From NCBI GenBank assembly GCA_943359405.1, contig CALRHO010000045.1, positions 1 to 6,839 of the forward strand: a stretch of DNA of 6,839 bases, in the 5' to 3' direction. Below the pieces are notes generated by a model. The model saw only the letters and a program-made list of their open reading frames with translations, was not told the origin of the DNA and ran no database searches. The position numbers and the translations under genes are program-made. Source of the DNA: Candidatus Nomurabacteria bacterium (GTDB taxonomy: Bacteria; Patescibacteriota; Minisyncoccia; Phycocordibacterales; UBA918). Each line of letters begins with the position of its first letter. The stretch's first letter is position 1. Of the stretch, positions 1 to 5,827 are shown one piece after another.

Positions 1-702
1 ACTACCCATTCTGTAATTTCAGTACTGGTTGCGAGTCTTTTGATACTCACCATACTGTGCTTACTGTACTTTGTGGTTGAGCCACAGGTAGGCCGAGCGA
101 CCAATACGCGCGATTTCTCAATCCGCCAGCAGATTGGCGCTGAGATCTCCTTGGGTGTGGTAGCAAATGTCACCATGGCAGGAGTGCTCAATGGTCTTAC
201 GGGTGGCAATGCGACGGGCACCACGCAAGCGATTGTCCAGACCAACAATGCAGTGGGCTACACCATGGATATCTCGTTTGCTGATCCTGACGGTGACGGC
301 ACTATTATGCGTCGTGACTTAGGCGGTTTGAGCACGTCCTCAATCAGGAATTATGCCACCTCTACCTATAACCGAATGGTAACGCCTTCGTATGGATTTT
401 CATTTGCAAGTTCTGCAGCAATGTTTGCGTACACTGTTAACGCGTCAAACACGAACGACATCGCCCAAAACTTTCTCAATAACGGCTCTTCACTTTGTGG
501 TACTGGTGCAAATACTACCCCAGATGTTTGCTGGATGGCCCCCACTACAACGGCCTACCGTGTGATAGAAAGCAGTCAGGCGGCCCCTAGTGGCTCCACC
601 ACCACTTTGAAGTTTCGAGTATACGTTCCAAATGCACCAAACCCAGGCCTTGAAACTGGTTTCTACACCGCCACGGCTACATTGACAGCAGTTAACATCT
701 AA
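1..702 (+). CDS. Secreted beta-rich surface protein with C-x10-C-W motif (5' partial)
   Basis: I do not recognise a named family. The frame is open from base 1, so the true start lies upstream; the TTG at 40 falls inside a hydrophobic stretch and is unlikely to be the start. The 233 visible residues begin with a 20-25 residue hydrophobic segment that reads as a signal peptide or membrane anchor, then a DFSIRQQIG motif shared with the fourth gene. The body is Thr/Ser/Gly-rich and probably beta-sandwich. It has GVLNGLTGGNATG (181-219), an EF-hand-like loop (283-318), a cysteine pair C166/C177 with C-x10-C-W (496-534) and a C-terminal YTATATLTA strand. The same landmarks, apart from the loop, recur in order in the gene at 1850-2620, so the two are paralogues. 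The C-terminal strand recalls the end of Gram-positive WxL domains, but the W-x-L motifs are absent. Inferred role: extracellular subunit working with the anchored proteins downstream. It ends 20 bases before the next gene. Confidence 0.85.
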   Translation, partial: TTHSVISVLVASLLILTILCLLYFVVEPQVGRATNTRDFSIRQQIGAEISLGVVANVTMAGVLNGLTGGNATGTTQAIVQTNNAVGYTMDISFADPDGDGTIMRRDLGGLSTSSIRNYATSTYNRMVTPSYGFSFASSAAMFAYTVNASNTNDIAQNFLNNGSSLCGTGANTTPDVCWMAPTTTAYRVIESSQAAPSGSTTTLKFRVYVPNAPNPGLETGFYTATATLTAVNI

Positions 703-722
703 ACTACCCTTACACCACGAAT

Positions 723-1844
723 ATGGCGGTGCGCGTCACTGAGCGTGGGAATAGAAGGATGCGACAGTACGCGTCACGGTTACTGGTAGCGGTCATTATT
801 GCCATTTCTATTTTTGGGTTTCTACGCACTGTCACAGCACAGAATACTGTGACGGACGGGGAGGAAGGTGCTACCTCAACCATTGCGGCCACGACGAGCA
901 CAGCAGCTGCGTCAAAATCACCGGCAGCGCCATTGTCAGCAGTGCCTTGGTATCAAAGTGATTGGATCAGTGGGCAGGGGATAGACCGTGGTGATTTTGT
1001 GGTCGGACCAGGCAAGATTGAACTTGAGATAAAGCCAGGCGAGACTGTCATTAAGGAGATCACCGTTGCGAATCGAATAAGCGACGGTCGGACCTTTGAG
1101 CTGTTTGTTGAAGATGTGGCTGGTACGCAAGATGGATCGTCGGTGCAGTTACTTGGGCAAGGCCGTGGCCCGTACACCCTGAAGGACTACATCTCTTTTC
1201 CGGGCAACAAACTCACTCTTGACTTGGGTGAGCGGGCTCGCATACCGGTTTCCATTTCGATTCCAGCTGATGCAGAACCCGGTGGCCGGTACGGTAGTGT
1301 CCTTATAACCACTGTGCAAGATGATGGTGCTGCGGGTGCTGAGGGTGAACCAGCAACACGTTCACCGATTATTGCCCGTCTGGGTATTTTGTTCTTTATT
1401 ACGGTGCCTGGTGCCGTTCTGCGCGACGGGGAGACGCTCGAACTCGCACTTATTGGCAAGCCATGGTGGTATGAAGAAGGACCAATTACCTTTGGTATTA
1501 GCTATGAAAATCGAGGCTCGGTCCATGTTAATCCTTATGGTGAACTTCGAATCACTAACATGTTTGGTGAAGAAGTTGGTTTTCAGGAGTTGGAGCCATG
1601 GTTTGTACTTCCAAAGTCACTACGAACTCGTGAGATTAGCTGGGACCGTAAGTTTCTTCTCGGTCGGTACACCGCCACTGTAGCAATTAACCGTGGCTAT
1701 GATGATGTCGTTGATGAGCGAACCGTCACATTTTGGGTGTTGCCATGGAAAATAGTGGGTGGGGTATTCGTGGGTATCTTCATTTTCTTAATTGCCTTAC
1801 GCTCATTCTTTCGTACGTTTGAGTTTAAGCGGAAGGGTGCATAG
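723..1844 (+). CDS. Membrane-anchored surface protein resembling WxL-interacting (DUF916/DUF3324) proteins
   Basis: A 373-residue exported protein. The N-terminus has an Arg-rich n-region, a hydrophobic core at residues 20-34 and a likely cleavage site after TVTAQ (about residue 40). A low-complexity Ala/Ser/Thr linker follows (about 42-72). Domain 1 (about 91-228) has PGKIELEIKPGETVIKEITV and, later, PADAEPGGRYGSVLITT, patterns typical of DUF916-like beta sandwiches. Domain 2 (about 229-340) is also beta-rich and Trp/Tyr-rich. One membrane helix (about 343-363) and a basic tail ending KRKGA close the protein. In Firmicutes, proteins of this layout sit in the wall, bind WxL-domain proteins and are encoded beside them; here the neighbours are the C-x10-C-W paralogues, which fits a similar partnership. 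The family match is by eye, so the assignment is an inference. Met13 (759) is an alternative start giving a more standard signal peptide; neither start has a well-spaced Shine-Dalgarno. Confidence 0.85.
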   Translation: MAVRVTERGNRRMRQYASRLLVAVIIAISIFGFLRTVTAQNTVTDGEEGATSTIAATTSTAAASKSPAAPLSAVPWYQSDWISGQGIDRGDFVVGPGKIELEIKPGETVIKEITVANRISDGRTFELFVEDVAGTQDGSSVQLLGQGRGPYTLKDYISFPGNKLTLDLGERARIPVSISIPADAEPGGRYGSVLITTVQDDGAAGAEGEPATRSPIIARLGILFFITVPGAVLRDGETLELALIGKPWWYEEGPITFGISYENRGSVHVNPYGELRITNMFGEEVGFQELEPWFVLPKSLRTREISWDRKFLLGRYTATVAINRGYDDVVDERTVTFWVLPWKIVGGVFVGIFIFLIALRSFFRTFEFKRKGA

Positions 1845-1847
1845 GAG
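1843..1847 (+). promoter_or_regulatory. Short-spaced Shine-Dalgarno-like AGGAG before the gene at 1850
   Basis: AGGAG overlaps the TAG stop of the preceding gene and lies only two bases before the ATG at 1850, closer than the usual 5-9 bases. It is the only Shine-Dalgarno-like match found directly ahead of any start in this window. Coupling of translation to the upstream gene is at least as likely as independent initiation. Confidence 0.4.
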
Positions 1848-1849
1848 TT

Positions 1850-2620
1850 ATGCGTTATTTGTTCGTGCTGCGGTCACTGTTTGAATCATTTGTAATGACC
1901 GTCATCGTTGTGACGTCGCTGTCCGTTGTGCAGGCACAGGTACGATCGAGTGCCAACTACCAAATCCAAAGTGAGAGTATTAACGTCGCGGGAGACCTCA
2001 GTACTTCTTCATCGTACATGCTTGAGAGCACTGCTGGGGAGGTAGCCACCGGTGATGGCGATAGTAGTGGCTATAGTCTGCGGGCAGGTTACCAACAAAT
2101 GCAGGAAGTGTTTATTAGTTTGTCAGCTCCGGGTACGGTCGAGATGCAAGGGGTATTAGGGGGGCTTACGGGAGGTGAGGCAAACGGCTCGACAACAGTG
2201 ACGGTAGTGACTGATAGTCCAGGTGGGTATCAACTACTCATAACCGCTGCGTCTGCTCCGGCAATGCGGAAGGGTAGTGATACGATTGCAGACTACATAC
2301 CTGATAGTGCACCAAACCCTGATTTTATGTTTACCACGGCGAGTAATGAAGCGCACTTTGCGCTGGCGCCTTTTGGTGTCGATATGGCACCACGTTTTCA
2401 GAATAACGGTTCGTTGTGTGCGAGTGGTAGTGGGAAGACCCCGTTGCGTTGCTGGGTAGGGGCTTCCACCTCGCCACAATTGCTGGCACAGGGGGCGGGG
2501 GCAAATCATCCAGATGGTGCAACTACTACGCTACAATTCAAGGTAGGTATCGGCAGTCAGGTCGTAGTGCCGGCAGGAATCTATATTGCCACCACGACGC
2601 TGACTGCGCTGTCGCTGTAG
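1850..2620 (+). CDS. Secreted surface protein, paralogue of the first gene, with N-terminal S-x-Y repeats
   Basis: A 256-residue exported protein of no named family. The signal peptide is residues 1-30, with the hydrophobic part around 15-28 and likely cleavage near VVQAQ. Residues 33-85 carry three short units, SSANYQIQS, SSSYMLEST and SSGYSLRAG, each Ser-Ser followed by an aromatic-containing strand; the last ends in an AGYQQM turn. The second part (about 88-256) parallels the first gene's product: GVLGGLTGGEANG (2150-2188), a GGYQLLIT strand, NNGSLC then C-x10-C-W with C190 and C201 (2402-2455), a G-ATTTLQFKV strand and a final YIATTTLTA. The paired cysteines in an exported protein suggest a disulfide. 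It lacks the DFS-I-R motif and the calcium-type loop of its paralogue, so the two have diverged outside the core domain. It sits 5 bases after the anchored DUF916-like gene and 3 bases before the fibronectin gene, implying one transcript. Confidence 0.88.
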   Translation: MRYLFVLRSLFESFVMTVIVVTSLSVVQAQVRSSANYQIQSESINVAGDLSTSSSYMLESTAGEVATGDGDSSGYSLRAGYQQMQEVFISLSAPGTVEMQGVLGGLTGGEANGSTTVTVVTDSPGGYQLLITAASAPAMRKGSDTIADYIPDSAPNPDFMFTTASNEAHFALAPFGVDMAPRFQNNGSLCASGSGKTPLRCWVGASTSPQLLAQGAGANHPDGATTTLQFKVGIGSQVVVPAGIYIATTTLTALSL

Positions 2621-2623
2621 CGT

Positions 2624-4204
2624 ATGCGCATTTTTTTGGTTGGTTTTCTGGCATTTACGATGAGTGTTGCTCCGGCAGTGGCTGCTACGGTGGGTGATTT
2701 TTCGGTGCGGGCGCAGGTGGGTAGTGACGAGCGTCCGCCGACAACACCAACCTTACTTACTGCTATTCCTGTTGCATCATCGCAAATAGATCTAACATGG
2801 AGTCCAGCGACAGATGATTTTGAGCTTTTTGGTTACACGGTTAGCCGTGATGGGCAGCATATTGCCACTACGACACTGACGTCATTCTCAGATACCGGAT
2901 TGACTGCAAGCACCACGTACACGTACACGGTACGGGCTTTTGACTGGCTGTATAACGTCTCTTCATCTTCGAATGAACTCGCTACCACGACACTGAATCC
3001 ACCAGTGCCCGTACCGCCGACGCCGACAGCAACCAGCAGCAGTAACACCGCCTCAGGAAAACTGATGGTTAGTCGAGTAGTCGAAGTAGCACCTGGTCTG
3101 ACGACCGCAACCTTTGTGTGGTCAACGAGTCGACCGTCACGCTTTGCGCTGCGGTGGGGTCGAACTCCTAGTTATGAACTTGGCTATATTGTCACCGATC
3201 GTTTCCGAGAAAATCACGAAACCACAATCACTGATTTGTTGCCGAGTACCAAGTATTACTACGAAGTGACTGGGTATAACACCGTCAACGATATTTCACA
3301 GCCAATTGGCAGTGGTACCTTTATCACGAGTGAAAATCTCGAAACGCAAGCACCACCAAACGTTCGTAATCTGTTCGTCGTATCCGAGGGGGTGAGCGCA
3401 CGGCTGTCGTGGGATAATCCACCGCTTACTGCCGGTAGTTATTCCGTGCGCATTGTCCGTAATCACCTGGGCTACCCCCTTGATCCCTATGATGGAATGG
3501 TGGTGTACCAGGGGAGCGGTACGGTCTATGACGACGTGTCGGCGTTGGTGCGGCATCCGGCGCAGTACTACACCGTCTATGTCATTGATAACCAAGGACG
3601 ATGGTCATCGGGAGCGTTGGCGCTCGTGAGTGCTGTCGATCGTGAGACGGCACCTCTACCAGAACCATTTTTGCCACCACCGGCATCGGGTGAGGTGCCA
3701 GTGTCACCGCCGACTATTTCGTTACCGACACTTTCATTTTCGGATATTGTGCTGACGCAGGGTGATGTACGCTATGATTTTACGGTACCGGAGATTGCAC
3801 TCCGTGCCGATGCGGCATTCTCGATTACGATACCGCAAGAGACATTGCCCAGTCGACTTAAGTCCATCATAGTCACCCTCTTGGATCCGACTGATTATTC
3901 ACGAGCACATCGGTTTTTGTTGCGGCGGAATGATGCCGGTACTGCCTATGAAGCAACCTTGGCACCGGTAGGGAAAACGGGAGTTACGCAGCTCCTCATC
4001 GAAGTTTATGATCTTGAGGCGATGGTAGTGGGGCGGTATGGTAAACAGATTACCTTTACGGCCAGCGCAGTAGACGCAGAGCCGGTCGTGTTTCCTGATG
4101 TCTTTATGAAGGGCGCAGTCTTGCCAGGCAGTCTTCTGGCTGTCGGTGTGCTTAGTGGTCTCTTGTTGTTGTGGGCGCGACGACGTCGTGAGGATAACGT
4201 ATAA
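2624..4204 (+). CDS. Fibronectin type III-repeat surface protein with C-terminal membrane anchor
   Basis: A 526-residue surface protein. The signal peptide is residues 1-20, with cleavage after APAVA. The mature N-terminus has DFSVRAQVG, matching DFSIRQQIG in the first gene. Three fibronectin type III-like domains follow. The first (about 38-124) is the clearest, with the PPTTPT entry, IDLTWSPATDD and YTYTVRAFD. The second (about 147-235) has the ATFVWSTSRPS and YYYEVTGYN strands seen in purple acid phosphatase-type modules. The third is about 243-337. Pro/Ser-rich linkers lie at about 126-142 and 342-368. A further beta domain (about 369-483) precedes a membrane helix (about 499-517) and an RRRREDNV tail. 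No catalytic motif is visible, so an adhesive or structural role is inferred. The helix plus arginine tail resembles stop-transfer anchors and sortase or exosortase-type sorting tails, but no LPXTG or PEP box is present. It starts 3 bases after the previous stop with no Shine-Dalgarno, suggesting translational coupling. Confidence 0.9.
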   Translation: MRIFLVGFLAFTMSVAPAVAATVGDFSVRAQVGSDERPPTTPTLLTAIPVASSQIDLTWSPATDDFELFGYTVSRDGQHIATTTLTSFSDTGLTASTTYTYTVRAFDWLYNVSSSSNELATTTLNPPVPVPPTPTATSSSNTASGKLMVSRVVEVAPGLTTATFVWSTSRPSRFALRWGRTPSYELGYIVTDRFRENHETTITDLLPSTKYYYEVTGYNTVNDISQPIGSGTFITSENLETQAPPNVRNLFVVSEGVSARLSWDNPPLTAGSYSVRIVRNHLGYPLDPYDGMVVYQGSGTVYDDVSALVRHPAQYYTVYVIDNQGRWSSGALALVSAVDRETAPLPEPFLPPPASGEVPVSPPTISLPTLSFSDIVLTQGDVRYDFTVPEIALRADAAFSITIPQETLPSRLKSIIVTLLDPTDYSRAHRFLLRRNDAGTAYEATLAPVGKTGVTQLLIEVYDLEAMVVGRYGKQITFTASAVDAEPVVFPDVFMKGAVLPGSLLAVGVLSGLLLLWARRRREDNV

Positions 4205-4223
4205 GGGGCGAGGAGGTGTGGTC

Positions 4224-4232
4224 GGCTATACT
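4224..4232 (+). promoter_or_regulatory. Extended -10-like promoter for the carbohydrate cluster
   Basis: GGCTATACT contains TATACT at 4227-4232, one base from TATAAT, with a G-x-TATACT extension. No convincing -35 lies 16-18 bases upstream, where the sequence is G-rich. Transcription would start near 4239, giving a leader of about 37 bases before the ATG at 4277. The same TATACT core recurs before the transketolase gene, which supports its use in this genome. Confidence 0.5.
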
Positions 4233-4237
4233 AGTAT
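4228..4237. repeat. Perfect 10-base palindrome over the -10
   Basis: ATACTAGTAT reads the same on both strands and overlaps the -10 and the region just before the expected transcription start. It could be part of an operator, but a 10-base AT-rich palindrome can also arise by chance from the TATACT core. Confidence 0.3.
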
Positions 4238-4266
4238 TAGTGTTTAGTAATCACAGTCAGTGTTCA
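4237..4266 (+). repeat. Direct repeat with 20-base period in the leader
   Basis: TTAGTGTTTA (4237-4246) and TCAGTGTTCA (4257-4266) match at 8 of 10 positions and start exactly 20 bases apart, about two helical turns, between the predicted transcription start and the ATG of the dehydrogenase gene. The spacing would put two protein-binding sites on the same DNA face. No known operator is recognised. Confidence 0.35.
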
Positions 4267-4276
4267 TCAAGTATTT

Positions 4277-5302
4277 ATGATCAAGGTCGGCATTAATGGG
4301 TTCGGGAGGATTGGACGAACCTTTTTTCGGCTCGCGTATGGCAATCCAAATTTTCAAGTGGTGGCAGTAAATGATCTTGGTAAGCTTGAGAATCTTGCGT
4401 ACCTGCTGAAGTACGACTCGGCCTACGGGCGCAGTCAATTTGAAGTTATGGCTAAGGACGGCACCCTGGTCATTGATGGAACTCCGGTAGCCTTTTCGCA
4501 AGAGAAAGAGCCTGCCAAAATTCCCTGGGGTCAGCTTGGTGTTGACATCGTCATTGAGTCAACTGGCTTCTTTACTGCCTATAGTGGTGCCAAGCAGCAT
4601 CTTGATGGTGGTGCCAAGCGCGTCATTATTTCGGCTCCAGCTAAAGACGATGCGAAGGAAGCCGGGGTAACCGGAGCAACGGTGCTCATGGGGGTTAATG
4701 AAGACGCACTTGCGACGTGCCAGATTTCGAGTAATGCTTCGTGCACTACCAATGCCGCCAGTCCACTGGTCGGGATTCTCAAAGAAGCGGTGGGAATTGA
4801 GAAGGCAGTCCTTTCAACCGTACACGCCTACACTGCCTCACAATCGCTGGTTGATGGTCCGAGTAAGAAAGATCTGCGCGAAGGTCGGGCGGCAGCACTC
4901 AATATCGTGCCGTCTACTACCGGAGCGGCGATTGCCACTGCGCTTGCACACCCGGAGCTGGCGGGTAAATTTGACGGTATCTCACTGCGAGTCCCGGTAC
5001 CGGTCGGTTCGATTGTTGATATTACTTTTATCGCGAGTCGTGAGACGACGGTTGCGGAAGTGAATGCTGCTCTGGTTGCTGCCGCTAATGATCCGCGCTG
5101 GGAGCACTTGTTTGCTGTAACTGATGAGCCGCTCGTCTCAACAGATATTATTGGCGCTCGAGTGGGTTCAATTGCCGACCTTGCCTTCACCAAAGTGATT
5201 GGTGGCAATCTGGTAAAGGTGCTCGCCTGGTACGATAATGAAACCAGCTATACGCAGACACTCGTGGAGCACACGGCGGCAGTTGCCAAGTTGCTCAACT
5301 AA
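4277..5302 (+). CDS. gap: Glyceraldehyde-3-phosphate dehydrogenase, phosphorylating, type I
   Basis: Catalyses the reversible oxidative phosphorylation of glyceraldehyde 3-phosphate to 1,3-bisphosphoglycerate with NAD in the cytoplasm. The 341 residues are full length for the family. The N-terminal Rossmann motif INGFGRIGR is intact, as is the adenosine-side VNDLG with Asp33, which favours NAD. The active site SNASCTTNA carries the nucleophile Cys156, and His183 in STVHAYT is the paired base. The substrate-binding loops STTGAA and SLRVPVP (Arg238) are present. The S-loop DGPSKKD has Gly-Pro as in NAD-dependent GapA enzymes. The C-terminal WYDNETSY departs slightly from the common WYDNEWGY, keeping the Asn and Tyr. 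The start is fixed by MIKVGINGFGRIGR. No Shine-Dalgarno lies ahead; an extended -10 lies about 45 bases upstream. It is the first gene of the carbohydrate cluster and supplies the link from triose phosphate to lower glycolysis. Confidence 0.98.
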   Translation: MIKVGINGFGRIGRTFFRLAYGNPNFQVVAVNDLGKLENLAYLLKYDSAYGRSQFEVMAKDGTLVIDGTPVAFSQEKEPAKIPWGQLGVDIVIESTGFFTAYSGAKQHLDGGAKRVIISAPAKDDAKEAGVTGATVLMGVNEDALATCQISSNASCTTNAASPLVGILKEAVGIEKAVLSTVHAYTASQSLVDGPSKKDLREGRAAALNIVPSTTGAAIATALAHPELAGKFDGISLRVPVPVGSIVDITFIASRETTVAEVNAALVAAANDPRWEHLFAVTDEPLVSTDIIGARVGSIADLAFTKVIGGNLVKVLAWYDNETSYTQTLVEHTAAVAKLLN

Positions 5303-5324
5303 GAAATGTGCTGCCTCCATACGT

Positions 5325-5822
5325 ATGACCATCCCTGCCCCCTTACGCGCACGAGTCATCCATCTCGCCTGTGACCATGCGGGATTTGCTCATAAAGAGG
5401 CGGTACGGGAGTGGCTCTGCTCACTGGGTCTTTCGGTGGTTGATCATGGTGCCTATGCCTATAATCCTGATGACGATTTTCCGGATTTCATTTCACCGGC
5501 AGCGGCGGCCGTAGCTAAGTCACCGGAAACGAACTGTGCTCTCATGTTTGGTGGTTCGGGGCAGGGCGAAGCGATGGTTGCCAATCGCTTCGCGCACGTG
5601 CGAGCCACTGTCTACTATGGTGGTCCAGATGACATCTTGCTCCTTTCCCGTGAGCACAACGATGCCAATGTCCTCTCAATTGGTGCGCGGTTTGTATCGG
5701 TCGACGATACGAAGCGTGTGGCGTGGATATGGCTCACTACCGAGCCAGCGCGGGCTTCTAAATACGACCGACGCAACCAAAAAGTAGAGGCCATTACCCG
5801 CACCCTGAGGCGTTTGGCCTAA
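5325..5822 (+). CDS. rpiB: RpiB/LacA/LacB-family sugar-phosphate isomerase (probable ribose-5-phosphate isomerase B)
   Basis: Interconverts ribose 5-phosphate and ribulose 5-phosphate in the non-oxidative pentose phosphate pathway. The 165 residues are normal for RpiB. The family signatures are ACDHAGF (Asp17, His18), the phosphate and ring-binding FGGSGQGEAMVANRF (75-89) and SREHNDANVLSIGAR (108-122). The Cys that acts as base in the E. coli enzyme (its ICGTG motif) is replaced by Gly here. Glu82 in G-x-G-E stands where M. tuberculosis RpiB has its catalytic Glu, so a Glu-based mechanism is inferred. The ATG at 5325 is chosen because the conserved VIHLACDHAG begins ten residues later. An upstream in-frame ATG at 5238 would add 29 residues unlike the family and overlap the dehydrogenase gene by 65 bases. 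It follows that gene by 22 bases with no Shine-Dalgarno. LacA/LacB-type galactose-6-phosphate isomerase is possible by family but unlikely among these neighbours. Confidence 0.93.
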   Translation: MTIPAPLRARVIHLACDHAGFAHKEAVREWLCSLGLSVVDHGAYAYNPDDDFPDFISPAAAAVAKSPETNCALMFGGSGQGEAMVANRFAHVRATVYYGGPDDILLLSREHNDANVLSIGARFVSVDDTKRVAWIWLTTEPARASKYDRRNQKVEAITRTLRRLA

Positions 5823-5827
5823 ATCGT

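Noticed and set aside
40..42. TTG as the start of the first gene
   Set aside because: The frame is open back to base 1, and the codons before the TTG continue the same hydrophobic segment, so the start lies upstream of the window.
1..702. Calling the secreted paralogues true WxL-domain proteins
   Set aside because: The C-terminal strand is similar in style, but neither W-x-L motif is present, so only a resemblance is claimed.
1321..1683. 120-codon plus-strand frame inside the DUF916-like gene
   Set aside because: It overlaps a longer gene with signal peptide, domains and membrane helix; its translation has no signal or domain character.
2585..2882. Near-identical stretches ATTGCCACnACGACnCTGAC at 2585 and 2861 as a DNA repeat
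   Set aside because: Both encode I-A-T-T-T-L-T in different protein contexts; a common beta-strand composition explains the match without mobile or duplicated DNA.
4211..4295. AGGAGGTG followed by a small GTG-started reading frame
   Set aside because: The candidate starts overlap or abut the Shine-Dalgarno-like sequence and encode only about 9 or 26 residues with no recognisable feature; the sequence also lies upstream of the predicted promoter.
4828..5208. 126-codon minus-strand reading frame inside the dehydrogenase gene
   Set aside because: It lies wholly within a full-length conserved enzyme gene, and its Ser/Ala/Arg-rich translation looks like an antisense shadow.
5238..5324. Upstream ATG giving a 29-residue longer isomerase
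   Set aside because: The added residues are Arg/Ser-rich, do not resemble any RpiB N-terminus and overlap the dehydrogenase gene by 65 bases; the ATG at 5325 fits the family.
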